NCBI GenBank assembly: GCA_035771175.1
Contig: CM069607.1
Coordinates: forward strand, 20,530,001-20,594,000
DNA length: 64,000 nt
Origin: Paratinospora sagittata
Taxonomy: Eukaryota; Streptophyta; Magnoliopsida; Ranunculales; Menispermaceae
Direction: 5' to 3'
Below are positions 1-10,199 of this stretch, piece after piece. Numbering within the stretch: position 1 is the first letter of the stretch; each line of letters opens with the position of its first letter. The translations under genes were made by a program, and so were the position numbers. Below the pieces are notes generated by a model. It saw only the letters and a list, made by a program, of their open reading frames with translations, did not search any database and was not told the DNA's origin.

Positions 1-1127
1 ACTTGGTCACCCACCTCGAACTCTATTGTCTACCGCTTGGCATCAGTGTAACTCTTCTGCCTGTCTTGGGCTACTTTCATATTATGCTTGATCCTCCTAA
101 TCTTCTTTGTGTGTTCTTGTACAAACTCTGGTCCCATCACCGCAACATCCCCTACCTCCATCCAACAGATCGGAGATCTACAGGGTCGACCATACAATGC
201 CTCAAAAGGAGCCATGCCAATCCTGGACTGATAGCTGTTGTTGTACGCGAACTCACACAGATGTATGTACTCCTCCCAGTTACCACTGGACTCAAGGACA
301 CAAGATCGAAGCATATCCTCTAAAATCGATATGAACCTCTCAGACTGGCCATCCGTCTGGGGGTGAAAAGCGGTACTGAGATCTAGTCTAGTGCCGAGCT
401 GCCTCTGCAACCCCTGCCAGAACACCGATGTAAACCTCGGATCCCTATCTGACACAATCGAAACTGGCACTCCATGTAATCTGACTATCTTCCGCATACA
501 GAGTCTGCTCAGCTTGTCCATAGAATTCCTAGTGTTCACCGGTAGAAAGTGAGCAGACTTGGTCAAGCGATCAATAATAACCCAAACAGCATTATGTCTC
601 CTCGGGGTGTTGGGTAATCCCACAACAAAGTCCGTAGTGACGTGCTCCCATTTCCACTCAGGAATGGCAAGCGGTTGCGTCTGCCCTCCAGGCCTCTGAT
701 GCTCAGCTTTGACTCTTTGACAGATCTCACACCTCTGAATGAACTGCGCTATCTCTCTCTTCATGTCGGGCCACCAATACATTCTTTTCATATCATGATA
801 CATCTTGGTTCCGCCAGGATGAATAGCATAATGAGATCTTTGAGCCTCTTGGAGAACACTCTGTCTGAGTCGTGGATCTGCGAAAACCCATAAACGTCCC
901 CTAAATCTCAAGGCACCATCAGATGACAAGTGCCAATCAGTAAAATCACTGCTCTCAGCCCAAGACTTGTACATCCCATGATCAACGTCAAGTCTCTGTT
1001 GGTCAATTACCTCCTGGACTTGTGTAGGTTGAGCTCTCATTTGAGCATATATCACAATCTGATCTGAAGGGGTAGCACATATACTCATAACCGTAGCCGC
1101 CTCAAGTAGTCTCCACTCATAAGATAT
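1..1127 (-). pseudogene. Integrase of chromovirus A
   Basis: Integrase inserts the cDNA copy into the genome. The main open stretch (1088 down to 30, 352 codons) holds the HHCC zinc-binding region (HYAIHPGG through CEICQRVK) and the catalytic core D-D-E: D in [10 protein letters not shown] in VSDRDPRF, E in DGQSERFI. The frame is entered across a TAG at 1128-1130 where sister copy B has CAG, and ends at a TAG at 30-32 where B has AAG. The C-terminal domain continues past the window edge. The core residues look intact, so the stops rather than active-site loss break this copy. Confidence 0.92.
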
Positions 1128-1583
1128 CTAGCGTGCTACCATAACCGTCTCTACCCACTTCCTGCTCAACGCATCAGCCACTATATTGGCTTTACTTGGG
1201 TGGTATTCTAATGTAAAATCATAGTCTTTGAGGAGCTCTAACCACCTTCTCTGCCTGATGTTCAATTCCTTCTGAGAGAACAAGTACTTGAGGCTCTTAT
1301 GGTCAGAATACAAAGTGAATCTCTCACCATAGAGATAATGCCTCCAAATCTTCAAAGCAAAAACCACTGCGGCCAATTCTAAGTCATGAACAGGGTAGTT
1401 CTTTTCATGCACCTTCAACTGCCTCGATGCATAAGCAATGACCCTATCCTTCTGCATCAACACGCAACCCAAGCCGATACGAGAGGCATCAGTATAGTTA
1501 ACCAACTCCTGATCAGGCTCTGGCAAAATCAATACTGGCGTAGATGTCAATCTTTTCTTCAGCTCTAAAAAGGCATTCTCACA
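1128..1583 (-). pseudogene. RNase H of chromovirus A
   Basis: This domain degrades the RNA strand during reverse transcription. The open stretch 1550-1128 (140 codons) contains TDASRIGLG (first catalytic Asp), [13 protein letters not shown] (catalytic Glu), [10 protein letters not shown] and ADALSRKW, the usual Ty3/gypsy RNase H signature. It is separated from RT by a TAG at 1584-1586 (GAG in copy B) and from integrase by a TAG at 1128-1130. Apart from these stops the domain is well preserved. Confidence 0.92.
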
Positions 1584-3788
1584 CTACTCGGTCCATACAA
1601 AGGACACATCTTTCTGGGTGAGCCTAGTCATAGGCGTAGCTATCTTGGAGAATCCCTGAACGAATCTCTTATAGTAACCAGCTAACCCAAGAAAGCTTCT
1701 GATCTCGGTCACTGTGGTAGGCCTAGGCCAACTGATAATGGCTTCAACCTTAGACGGATCAACTGAAATCCCCTCAGAACTCACCACATAACCTAAGAAC
1801 TTCACTTCGGTGATCCAAAACTTGCACTTGCTCAGCTTTGCATATAGCCTATGCTCTCTCAGAGTTTGCAAGGTCACTCTAAGGTATTCTTTATGCTCAG
1901 CCTGAGTCTTGGAATACACCAATATGTCATCAATGAAGACGATGACAAACTTATCCAGATACTGCCTAAAGACCCTCTGCATCAGGTCCATGAACATCGC
2001 CGGTGCATTAGTCACACCAAATGGCATCACAAGGAACTCATAATGTCCATAGCGGGTTCTGAATGCGGTCTTAGGCACATCCTCCTCCCTGATCCTCAGC
2101 TGATGATACCCGGAGCGTAAATCAATCTTTGAAAAATACCTCGCTCTCCTCAACTGATCAAACAAGTCATCAATCCTTGGGAGAGGATATTTGCTCTTGA
2201 TGGTCACCCTATTCAATTGGCGATAGTCGATGCACAACCGCAAGCTCCCATCTTTCTTTTTCATAAAAAGAACTGGAGCTCCCCAGGGTGACACACTCGG
2301 GCAAACAAAGCCCTTAGCCAATAACTCCTTGAGCTGTTTCTGCAACTCTCTCAACTCGGTTGGCGCCATTCTATATGGTGCCATGGAGATAGGCTTCGTG
2401 CCAGGGACTAGTTCAATAATGAAATCGATCTCTCGCTTCGGTGGTAATCCTGGAAGATCCGCAGGGAACACATCTGGAAAGTCCCTAACAATAGCAATAT
2501 CCTCGAGGATCACCTCACTAGTTTCTTCTTCATCAGGCACTAACCCAGCCAAAATCTCTCTATCTCCATCAGTCACAAATTTACCTGTTGTGACTGTATG
2601 GTCTGAAGCTCTACCCTTTAATGTAAACACTGGGTGTTCGGGGATCTGAAAAATGATTGTCTTCACGAAACAGTCGACAACTGCATGATAAGCCGCGAGC
2701 CAATCCATCCCTAGAATTGCATCAAACTCTAAAAACTCTAGGACTCGAAAGTCAATAGGCATCTCAACATCACCAATCTGAACAACACACTGGCTACAGA
2801 TCATGTTCGGGTAGATCCTCTCCCCAGCTACAGTACTCACCACTAACCATGTACTAGCCCTAATTGGAGTCAAATGCAAACTATCTACCATACGTCCAGA
2901 TATGAATGATAATGTAGACCCATCATCAAATAATACATGCATAGAAGTACCACAAATAATAAGAGTACCTTCCACCAAAGTCCTAGATGCTGTCGGGTTT
3001 GGCTCAGTAGCTGCCTTCGCTGTCTCTCTGGCACTGGACTGCTGCACAAATCCCTGAGCTCTCTGAAAATTTAGACACTCTAACTTCCTATGCCCAGCCT
3101 GCCCACATTGATAACATGAGAACGGAGCGCTGGGCGCAAATGATCCAGTCTGAGATGTCGTCACATAGCCTCCTCGGCCTCTACCTCTGCCTCGGCCAGC
3201 AATCTGTGGGAATGGGGGTCTCGGTGCACTCGGTGCCTGAATAGGAATCGGGACAGGAGAGGAAACCACTGGTGAGGCCATCACACCAGTCTGAACCTGG
3301 GATGCCTTACTCTGAGCACCATCAGACTGTGCTCTTCCATAAAACTTTCTCTTCCTTTCCCATCTTCCCTTCTTCCACGGAGTCTGGAACTGTCCCCCAG
3401 ACTCTGCTTGTGAAGTCTGTTCACCTGGAGCTGCCCGTGTAGACATACCATCAACCCACTCAGCTAACTCATACTGTTTGGCCCTCTGGACCACTGTGGT
3501 AAAATCAGTCATCTTCGTCACAGACAAGGCCTGTCGGATCGCAGGCCTTAGGTTCAAAGAAAACCTCATAATCTTGTCACTCGGCGTCTGAACTAACCCA
3601 GGGGCATAAACTGCGAGTTGCCTAAACCTGAGCTCGTACTCCCTGACTGACATGGTGCCCTCTGCGAGGTTCAAAAACTCGAGTTGTTTAGCCTGTCTCT
3701 CAGTCTCTGGAACATAAGCCTGTAAGAACAACCGTTTGAAGGTGTCCCAACTCTTCACTGCCCCTGTGTATCCAACACTGAAAGCCAC
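1584..3788 (-). pseudogene. Gag C-terminus, protease and reverse transcriptase of chromovirus A
   Basis: This is the longest open frame in the window (734 codons). Residues 1-120 are the retrotransposon gag domain. A CCHC zinc knuckle ([14 protein letters not shown]) lies at about 225-238. The aspartic protease has [11 protein letters not shown] at about 286 and DAILGMDWL at about 356. RT starts near 450 with LPPKREIDF and has [28 protein letters not shown] and an intact active site FIDDILVYS at about 618. In place of the usual DTG/DSG the protease reads DDG, so it may be impaired. The N-terminal gag part lies in another frame (3755-4273), and copy B has the same frame break. Confidence 0.93.
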
Positions 3789-4273
3789 CAGTCCTCTGCA
3801 TCACTCTCCAGTGTGTGAGCAGCACATAGGACCTGAGACTCCTCATCAAGCTCTAATGAGCGACTGATCATCTCGACATTCTTCAGCCAATCTTCGGCCT
3901 TCTTCAAGTCAACCCCACCAGTGAATTCCTTAGGCTTTAGCTTCATGAACTTCTCTAGCAGTTTGATCCGCCGATCAGTGGGGTTCTCTACAACAATAGG
4001 AGCAGGTGTAGGCATAGGCTGAGGTACAGCCATTTGAGGTCCTGCTGCCCCTGCAGCTCCACTAGCCTCGGCCCCACTAGTGCCCGCCTCCTTAGGTATT
4101 GTTTGAGGTGACTGTCGAGCAATAGCCTCAACCTGCTGCACAAACGCCTGTATTTGTGAAGTCTGGGCTGCCATCAAACGGCCCTTTGCCTAAATGATCT
4201 CCTCCATCCTCTCCATCCGGTCATCATCGGATGGCCCTGTGTGTGGCTGTCCCAATCTCTCGCTCCTCCTCAT
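3755..4273 (-). pseudogene. Gag N-terminus of chromovirus A
   Basis: The likely initiator is the ATG at 4273-4271, giving MRRSERLG. A TAG follows at 4192-4190, then MAAQTSQIQAFVQQ and the start of the gag domain (LEKFMKLKPKEFTGG, AEDWLKNVE). The frame ends at TGA 3757-3755, just inside the overlapping downstream gag frame (3788). Joining the two needs a -1 shift at a GGGG tract. Sister copy B has the same break, so it predates the split of the two copies or is functional; the former is more likely because it falls in the middle of gag. Confidence 0.85.
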
Positions 4274-4462
4274 GAAAATCGAGGAGTAGAAATACGAGCA
4301 ACCATCACACATTAAAGAATTTAAAACATTAACAAAGCCTCATAACTACCCATATCATATAATACACACAGAAAATATGATAGTAAGGCTTTTAAGTTAG
4401 TTCCTTTAAGCTTTTTAATCACTTAAATCACTCACCCAATTCCTAGGTCAAAGTCATCTAAG
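4274..4462 (-). other. 5' leader of chromovirus A, PBS missing
   Basis: This matches the B leader at about 7090-7230 on the opposite strand, including the tract before gag. It runs straight into LTR sequence at about 4460-4465. The LTR 3' end and PBS present in B (about 6345-7090) are absent. The junction carries AAGTCCCCCTATTAG, a string that occurs again in true LTR sequence at about 4550, suggesting a repeat-mediated jump. Confidence 0.8.
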
Positions 4463-5556
4463 TCCCCCTATTAGTGCACGTCTATTTCATCGTACCGTTG
4501 ACCCCCAATCATTTCCTTTCCTAAAACCCTCCTATGATAATGTTAAGTCCCCCTATTAGCCAGATAGATGGGCCCAACCAAAGTCATAAGGTTTTCTCAA
4601 ATCAATGCATCATTTAAAACATTAGAACACATTCATGCTTTCAACATACAATATATATAAGTGATATGATGACATAAAAGATATAATCATAAATGAAGTC
4701 TACTCACAACCAAGCCTCACGAGAATATTTAACCACACACGGCCACCAAACCGAATCAACCCAATCAAGATCCTGAAACATACATCAATATCCTACCATA
4801 CATCAATTTCTATGCTCAATCACATAGACATTACACATCAACCCTAAATCAGCCCACATATAAACAATAGGCCTAAATCTCATCTAATCCCATCATTCAA
4901 CTCAAATCACATGACTTAGGCCTCTAATGCATAGTTCTCATTCATAAACCATTCTATTAATCAAAAATACTGATTTTCAATTCCTTAGGCATAAACATGC
5001 CAAAATTGGGTCACTTGATCACAAGTAGGCCTAACCCATGATATGGTCACAACCACCAAATCAGTAGCATAATCAACCCTAATCATGCTTAATTAAACAT
5101 AAGTTGCATCAATTCAATGATTCTAGGCCAAAAACATCAAAAGCCCCAAAATATGAAAATTTTCATACGTAGGCCATATTGCCGATTTACACTAGGTCAC
5201 CATGTTCAGCCATGTATATCACTGATTTTGCATCATGGGTTCATCAACAATGGCAACTAGGTCAACATAGTTGACATGCAAGCTATTTTGAAGGGTCTAA
5301 ATTTAGGTCTAATACAAGCAACCCTACCAATTCTTCATTTAATATTCTGTTCAGATGTATTAATCTACCAACAGAAATATGTAATCACAAAATCAACCGT
5401 ACAGATTGAAGTATGTGAAGAAACAAACCTTCTTTCCAAATATCAGCCCAATCCAACGGTGGACCGAAAAGATAAGTATCTTTGATGAACAAGTCTCTAA
5501 TTAGACAATTTCTCCACCGTTTAGAATATAGAAGGTTACTAGGAATGCGAAATCTA
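4463..5556 (-). repeat. 5' LTR remnant of chromovirus A
   Basis: Minus-strand sequence matches the B 3' LTR from roughly 14490 back to 13430. About 4463-5276 is the inverted counterpart of 5557-6345. 5277-5510 matches the B 3' LTR at 13440-13696, and the last 50 bp diverges. Both the LTR start and its 3' end are missing. The ORF at 5276-5485 lies within non-coding LTR and is a chance frame. Confidence 0.85.
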
Positions 5557-7071
5557 ACTATGTTGACCTAGTTGCCATTGTTGATAAACCCATGATGCAA
5601 AATCAGTGATATACATGACTGAACATGGTAACCTAGTGTAAATCGACAATATGGCCTAAGTATGGAAAATTTCATATTTTGGGGCTTTTGATGCTTTTGG
5701 CCTAGAATCATTGAATTGATGCAACTTATGTTTAATTAAGCATGATTAGGGTTGATTATGCTACTGATTTGGTGGTTGTGACCATATCATGGGTTAGGCC
5801 TACTTGTGATCAAGTGACCCAATTTGGGCATGTTTATGCCTAAGGAATTGAAAATCAGTATTTTTGATTAATAGAATAATGAGAACTATGCATTAGAGGC
5901 CTAAGTCATGTGATTTGAGTTGAATGATGGGATTAGATGGGATTTAGGCCTATTGTTTATATGTGGGCTGATTTAGGGTTGATGTGTAATGTCTATGTGA
6001 TTGAGCATAGAAATTGATGTATGGTAGGATATTGATGTATGTTTCGGGATCTTGATTGGGTTGATTCAGTTTGGTGGTCGTGTGTTGTTAAATACTCTCG
6101 CGAGGCTTGGTTGTGAGTAGACTTCATTTATGATTATATTTTTTATGTCATCATATCACTTATATATATTGTATGTTGAAAGCATGAATGTGTTCTAATG
6201 TTTTAAATGATGCATTGATTTGAGAAAACCTTATGACTTTGGTTGGGACCATCTATCTGGCTAATAGGGGGACTTAACCTTGTCATAAGAGGGTTTTAGG
6301 AAAGGAAATGATTGGGGTCAACGGCACCGTGAAATAGATGTGCACTAGTAACCCAATGCATGTGGAATGTGGATCCAAATTGATAAGTTTTTACTTGCAT
6401 CGAACTTATTATAAGTTTTTGATATCTATATGTTATGAGCTTTTAATCATACTAAACATTGACATGCATACATGATATTTATTGATGAGTATTGATAGCA
6501 TATTTGAATTCTATTCACTGGGCACCGTTGGCTCACCCTCATTTTCCTCTTTCAGGTCTTTCTGTCCCGAGTAAGGGCAAAGGAGTAGTTATATCTCGAG
6601 GGTCTTGCCTGCGAGAGAATCCAAGGCCTCGATGTGAGTTGAGAGGCATTTTGATTGAACTGTGCTTTAAATTATGAAGTATTATATTTTGGATTATGTA
6701 ATTATAATACTTACCACATTGTAGTATGGGTGAGTTGAGACTTGTTAGATAGACCATGTGAGCATATGACGGTTTTTATTTGTACCCACAATTTTAGACT
6801 TTATGCGTATGTCAATTTTAATGGACTGTAGGGATTTTGATTTTATGGTTCATTTCTATGGATTATCTCTTGTCTTGGATGATTAATACGGTGGGTAGTT
6901 TTGTTTAGTACCTTTTGATATTATGTCGTTGTTTGAGATAAGGCTCGTAGGGTCTCAACCACCTCACGGGAGTTGAGGAGTGGTCGGATATGCCTACGCC
7001 GTTCGTCCCGCCCCGGCATTCCGCATGCCACTCCCTGCGGGGTTGGTGGTCTGGGGTGCGGGGTCGCCACA
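5557..7071 (+). repeat. 5' LTR of chromovirus B, truncated
   Basis: It ends in CA at 7070-7071 directly before the PBS, and its last part matches the end of the 3' LTR (15281). It begins abruptly at AACTATGTTGACC, which matches 13697 inside the 3' LTR. About 1.9 kb of the LTR front is therefore missing. 5557-6345 is an inverted repeat of A LTR sequence at about 4463-5276. The ORF at 6492-6677 is a chance frame. Confidence 0.88.
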
Positions 7072-7073
7072 GT

Positions 7074-7085
7074 TGGTATCAGAGC
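7074..7085 (+). other. Primer-binding site, initiator Met tRNA
   Basis: TGGTATCAGAGC lies two bases after the LTR terminal CA. This is the standard plant initiator methionyl-tRNA primer site and fixes the 5' LTR end at 7071. Confidence 0.96.
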
Positions 7086-7157
7086 CTGATTTTACTAGGT
7101 TTGGTCTATGTATTGGACTTAGATGACTTTGACCTAGGAATTGGGTGAGAGATTTAG

Positions 7158-7574
7158 GTGATTAAAAAGCTTAAAGGAACTAACTTAAAAGCCATACTAT
7201 CATATTTTCTGTGTGTATTATATGATATGGGTAGTTATGAGGCAGGCACTAGTGAGGCCGAGGCTAGTGGAGCTGCAGGGGCAGCAGGACCTCAAATGGT
7301 TGTACCTCAGCCTATGCCTACACCTGCTCCTATTGTTATGGAGAACCCCACTGATCGGCGGATCAAAGTGCTAGAGAAGTTCATGAAGCTTAAGCCTAAG
7401 GAATTCACTAGTGGGGTTGACTTGATGAAGGCCGAAGATTGGCTGAAGAATGTCGAGAAGATCAGTCGCTCCTTAGAGCTTGATGAGGAGTCTCAGGTCC
7501 TATGTGCTGCTCACATACTGAAAAGTGATGCAGAGGACTGGTGGCTTTCAGTGTTGGATACACAGGGGCAGTGA
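7158..7574 (+). pseudogene. Gag N-terminus of chromovirus B with rearranged start
   Basis: The first 28 or so codons come from former leader sequence; gag homology begins at GTSEAEASGAAG (about 7245). Relative to A, 251 bp including the normal gag ATG has been lost between two copies of GAGGC (A coordinates 4086-4090 and 4337-4341). The deletion leaves an in-frame leader ATG at 7158, so a chimeric N-terminus is possible on paper. The frame ends at TGA 7572-7574, at the same frame break seen in A. Confidence 0.85.
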
Positions 7575-8333
7575 AGAGTTGGGACACCTTCAAACGGTTG
7601 TTCTTACAGGCTTACGTTCCAGAGACTGAGAGATAGGCTAAGCAACTCGAGTTTTTGAATCTCGCACAGGGCACCATGTCAGTCAGGGAGTACGAGCTCA
7701 GGTTTAGGCAACTCGCAGCTTATGCCCCTAGGCTAGTTCAGACGCTGAGTGACAAGATTATGAGGTTTTCTTTGATCCTAAGGCCTGCGATCCGACAGGC
7801 CTTGTCTGTGACGAGGATGACTGATTTTGCCACAGTGGTCCAGAGGGCGAAATAGTATGAGTTAGCTGAGCGGGTTGATGGTATGTCTACATGAGCAGCT
7901 CTAGGTGAACCGACTTCACAAGCAGAGTCTGGGGGACAGTTCCAGACTCCGTGGAAGAAGGGAAGATGGGATTGGAAGAGCACAGTCTGATGGTGCTCAG
8001 AGTAAGGCATCCCAGGTTCAGACTGGTATGATGGCCTCACCAGTGGTTTCCTCTCCTGTCCCGATTCCTATTCAGGCACCGAGTGCACCGAGACCCCCAT
8101 TCCCACAGACTGCTGGCCGAGGCAGAGGTAGAGGCCGAGGAAGTTATGTGACGACATCTCAGACTGGGTCATTTGCGCCCAGGGCTCCGTTCTTATGTTT
8201 TCAATGTGGGCAGGCTGGGCATAGGAAGTTCGAGTGTCCAAATTTTCAGAGAGCTCAGGGATTTGTGCAGCAGTCCAGTGCCAGAGAGACAGCGTAGGCA
8301 GCTACTGAGCCAGACCCGATAGCATCCAGGACT
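7575..8333 (+). pseudogene. Gag C-terminus of chromovirus B
   Basis: It continues gag after the shared frameshift ([22 protein letters not shown]) to the zinc knuckle [14 protein letters not shown] near 8195-8235. Stops relative to A are TAG 7634-7636 and TAG 7853-7855 (both CAG in A), TGA 7892-7894 (CGG in A) and TAG 8295-8297 (AAG in A). A short deletion near 7965-7980 removes the stretch A reads as ERKRKFY and shifts the frame. No functional Gag can come from it. Confidence 0.9.
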
Positions 8334-10199
8334 TTGGTGGAAGGTACTTTTATTATTTGTGGTACTTCTATGCATGTATTATTTGATGCTGGGTCTACAT
8401 TATCATTCATATCTGGACGTATGGTAGATAGTTTGCATTTGACTCCCATTAGGGCTAGTACATGGTTAGTGGTGAGTACTGTAGCTGGGGAGAGGATCTA
8501 CCCGAACATGATCTGTAGCCAGTGTGTGGTTCAGATTGGTGATGTTGAGATACCTATTGACTTTCGCGTCTTAGAGTTTTTAGAGTTTGATGCAATTCTA
8601 GGGATGGATTGGCTCGCGGCCTATTATGCAGTTGTCGACTGTTTCGCGAAGAGAATCATTTTTCAGGTCCCCGGACACCCAGTGTTTACACTACAGGGTA
8701 GAGCTTCAGACCAGACAGTCACAAGGGGTAGATTTGTGACTGATAGAGATAGGGAGATTTTGGCTGGGTTAGTGCCTGATGAGGAAGAGACTAGTGAGGT
8801 GATACTTGAGGATATTGCCATTGTTAGGGACTTTCCAGATGTGTTCCCTGCGGATCTTCCAGGATTACCACCGAAGCGAGAGATCGATTTCATTATTGAA
8901 CTAGTCCCTGGCACGAAGCCTATCTCCATGGCACCATATAGAATGGCGCCAGCCGAGTTAAGAGAGTTGCAGAAACAGCTCGAGGAGTTATTGGCTAAGG
9001 GCTTTATTTGCCCGAGCGTGTCACCCTGGGGAGCTCCAGTTCTTTTTGTGAAAAAGAAAGATGGGAGCTTGCGATTGTGCATCGACTATCGCCAATTGAA
9101 CAGGGTGACAATCAAGAACAAATATCCACTCCCAAGGATTGATGACTTGTTTGATCAGTTGAGGGGAGCGAGGTATTTTTCGAAGATTGATTTGCGCTCC
9201 AGGTATCATCAGCTGAGGATCAGGGAGGAGGATGTGCCTAAGACAGCATTCAGAACCCGCTATGGACATTATGAGTTCCTTGTGATGCCATTTGGTGTGA
9301 CTAATGCACCGGCGATGTTCATGGACCTGATGCAGAGGGTCTTTAGGCAGTATCTGGATAAGTTTGTCATCGTCTTTATTGATGAAATATTGGTGTATTC
9401 CAAGACTCAGGCTGAGCATGAAGAACACCTTAGAGTGACCTTGAAAACTCTGAGAGAGCATAGGCTATATGCAAAGCTGAGCAAGTGCGAGTTTTGGATC
9501 ACCGAAGTGAAGTTCTTAGGTCATGTGGTGAGTTCTGAGGGGATTTCAGTTGATCCGTCTAAGGTTGAAGCCATTATCAGTTGGCCTAGGCCTACCACAG
9601 TGACCGAGATCAGAAGCTTTCTTGGGTTAGCTGGTTACTATAGGAGATTCGTTCAGGGATTCTCCAAGATAGCTACGCCTATGACTAGGCTCACCCAGAA
9701 AGATGTGTCCTTTGTATGGACCGAGGAGTGTGAGAATGCCTTTTTAGAGCTGAAGAAAAGATTGACATCTACGCCAGTGTTGATTTTGCCAGAGCCTGAT
9801 CAGGAGTTGGTTAACTATACTGATGCCTCTCGTATCGGCTTGGGTTGCATGTTGATGCAGAAGGATAGGGTCATTGCTTATGCATCGAGGCAGTTGAAGG
9901 TGCATGAAAAGAACTACCCTGTTCATGTCTTAGAACTGGCCGCAGTGGTTTTTGCTTTGAAGATTTGGAGGCATTATCTCTATGGTGAGAGATTCACTTT
10001 GTATTCTGACCATAAGAGCCTCAAGTACTTGTTCTCTCAGAAGGAATTGAATATGAGGCAGAGAAGGTTGTTAGAGCTCCTCAAAGTCTATGATTTTACA
10101 TTGGAATACCACCCAGGTAAAGCCAATGTAGTGGCTGATGCGTTGAGCAGGAAGTGGGTAGAGACAGTTATGGTAGCACACCAGATGTCTCATGAGTGA
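8334..10199 (+). pseudogene. Protease, reverse transcriptase and RNase H of chromovirus B
   Basis: The frame is open for 621 codons. Protease shows [11 protein letters not shown] (about residue 17) and DAILGMDWL (about 86). RT shows LCIDYRQLN (about 248), DLRSRYHQL (Gly of A replaced by Arg) and active site FIDEILVYS (about 348). RNase H shows TDASRIGLG (about 496) and ends at ADALSRKW. The second catalytic Asp of the FIDD box is Glu here, and HDLELA of A reads HVLELA. RT is probably inactive even where the frame is open. The TGA at 10197-10199 replaces a Trp codon of A and splits off integrase. Confidence 0.93.

Larger units (their letters stand above)
1..5556 (-). mobile_element. Chromovirus A (Ty3/gypsy, Tekay/Del type), 5' part
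   Basis: Reading on the minus strand, the order is LTR remnant, leader, gag, protease, reverse transcriptase, RNase H, integrase. The integrase C-terminus, chromodomain and 3' LTR lie beyond position 1. The gene order and the chromodomain in its sister copy B (5557-15281) place it among plant chromoviruses; the Tekay/Del assignment is from family resemblance. A lacks a primer-binding site because LTR end and leader start are deleted near 4463. It carries a gag frameshift and in-frame TAG codons at 4190-4192, 1584-1586, 1128-1130 and 30-32. Several of these codons are intact in B. A is therefore dead as an autonomous element. Confidence 0.93.

Noticed and set aside
3755..3790. Programmed -1 frameshift between gag and pol
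   Set aside because: The break is in the middle of gag, and the zero-frame codons do not form a standard slippery heptamer. A shared mutation is more likely; kept only as a question in the findings.
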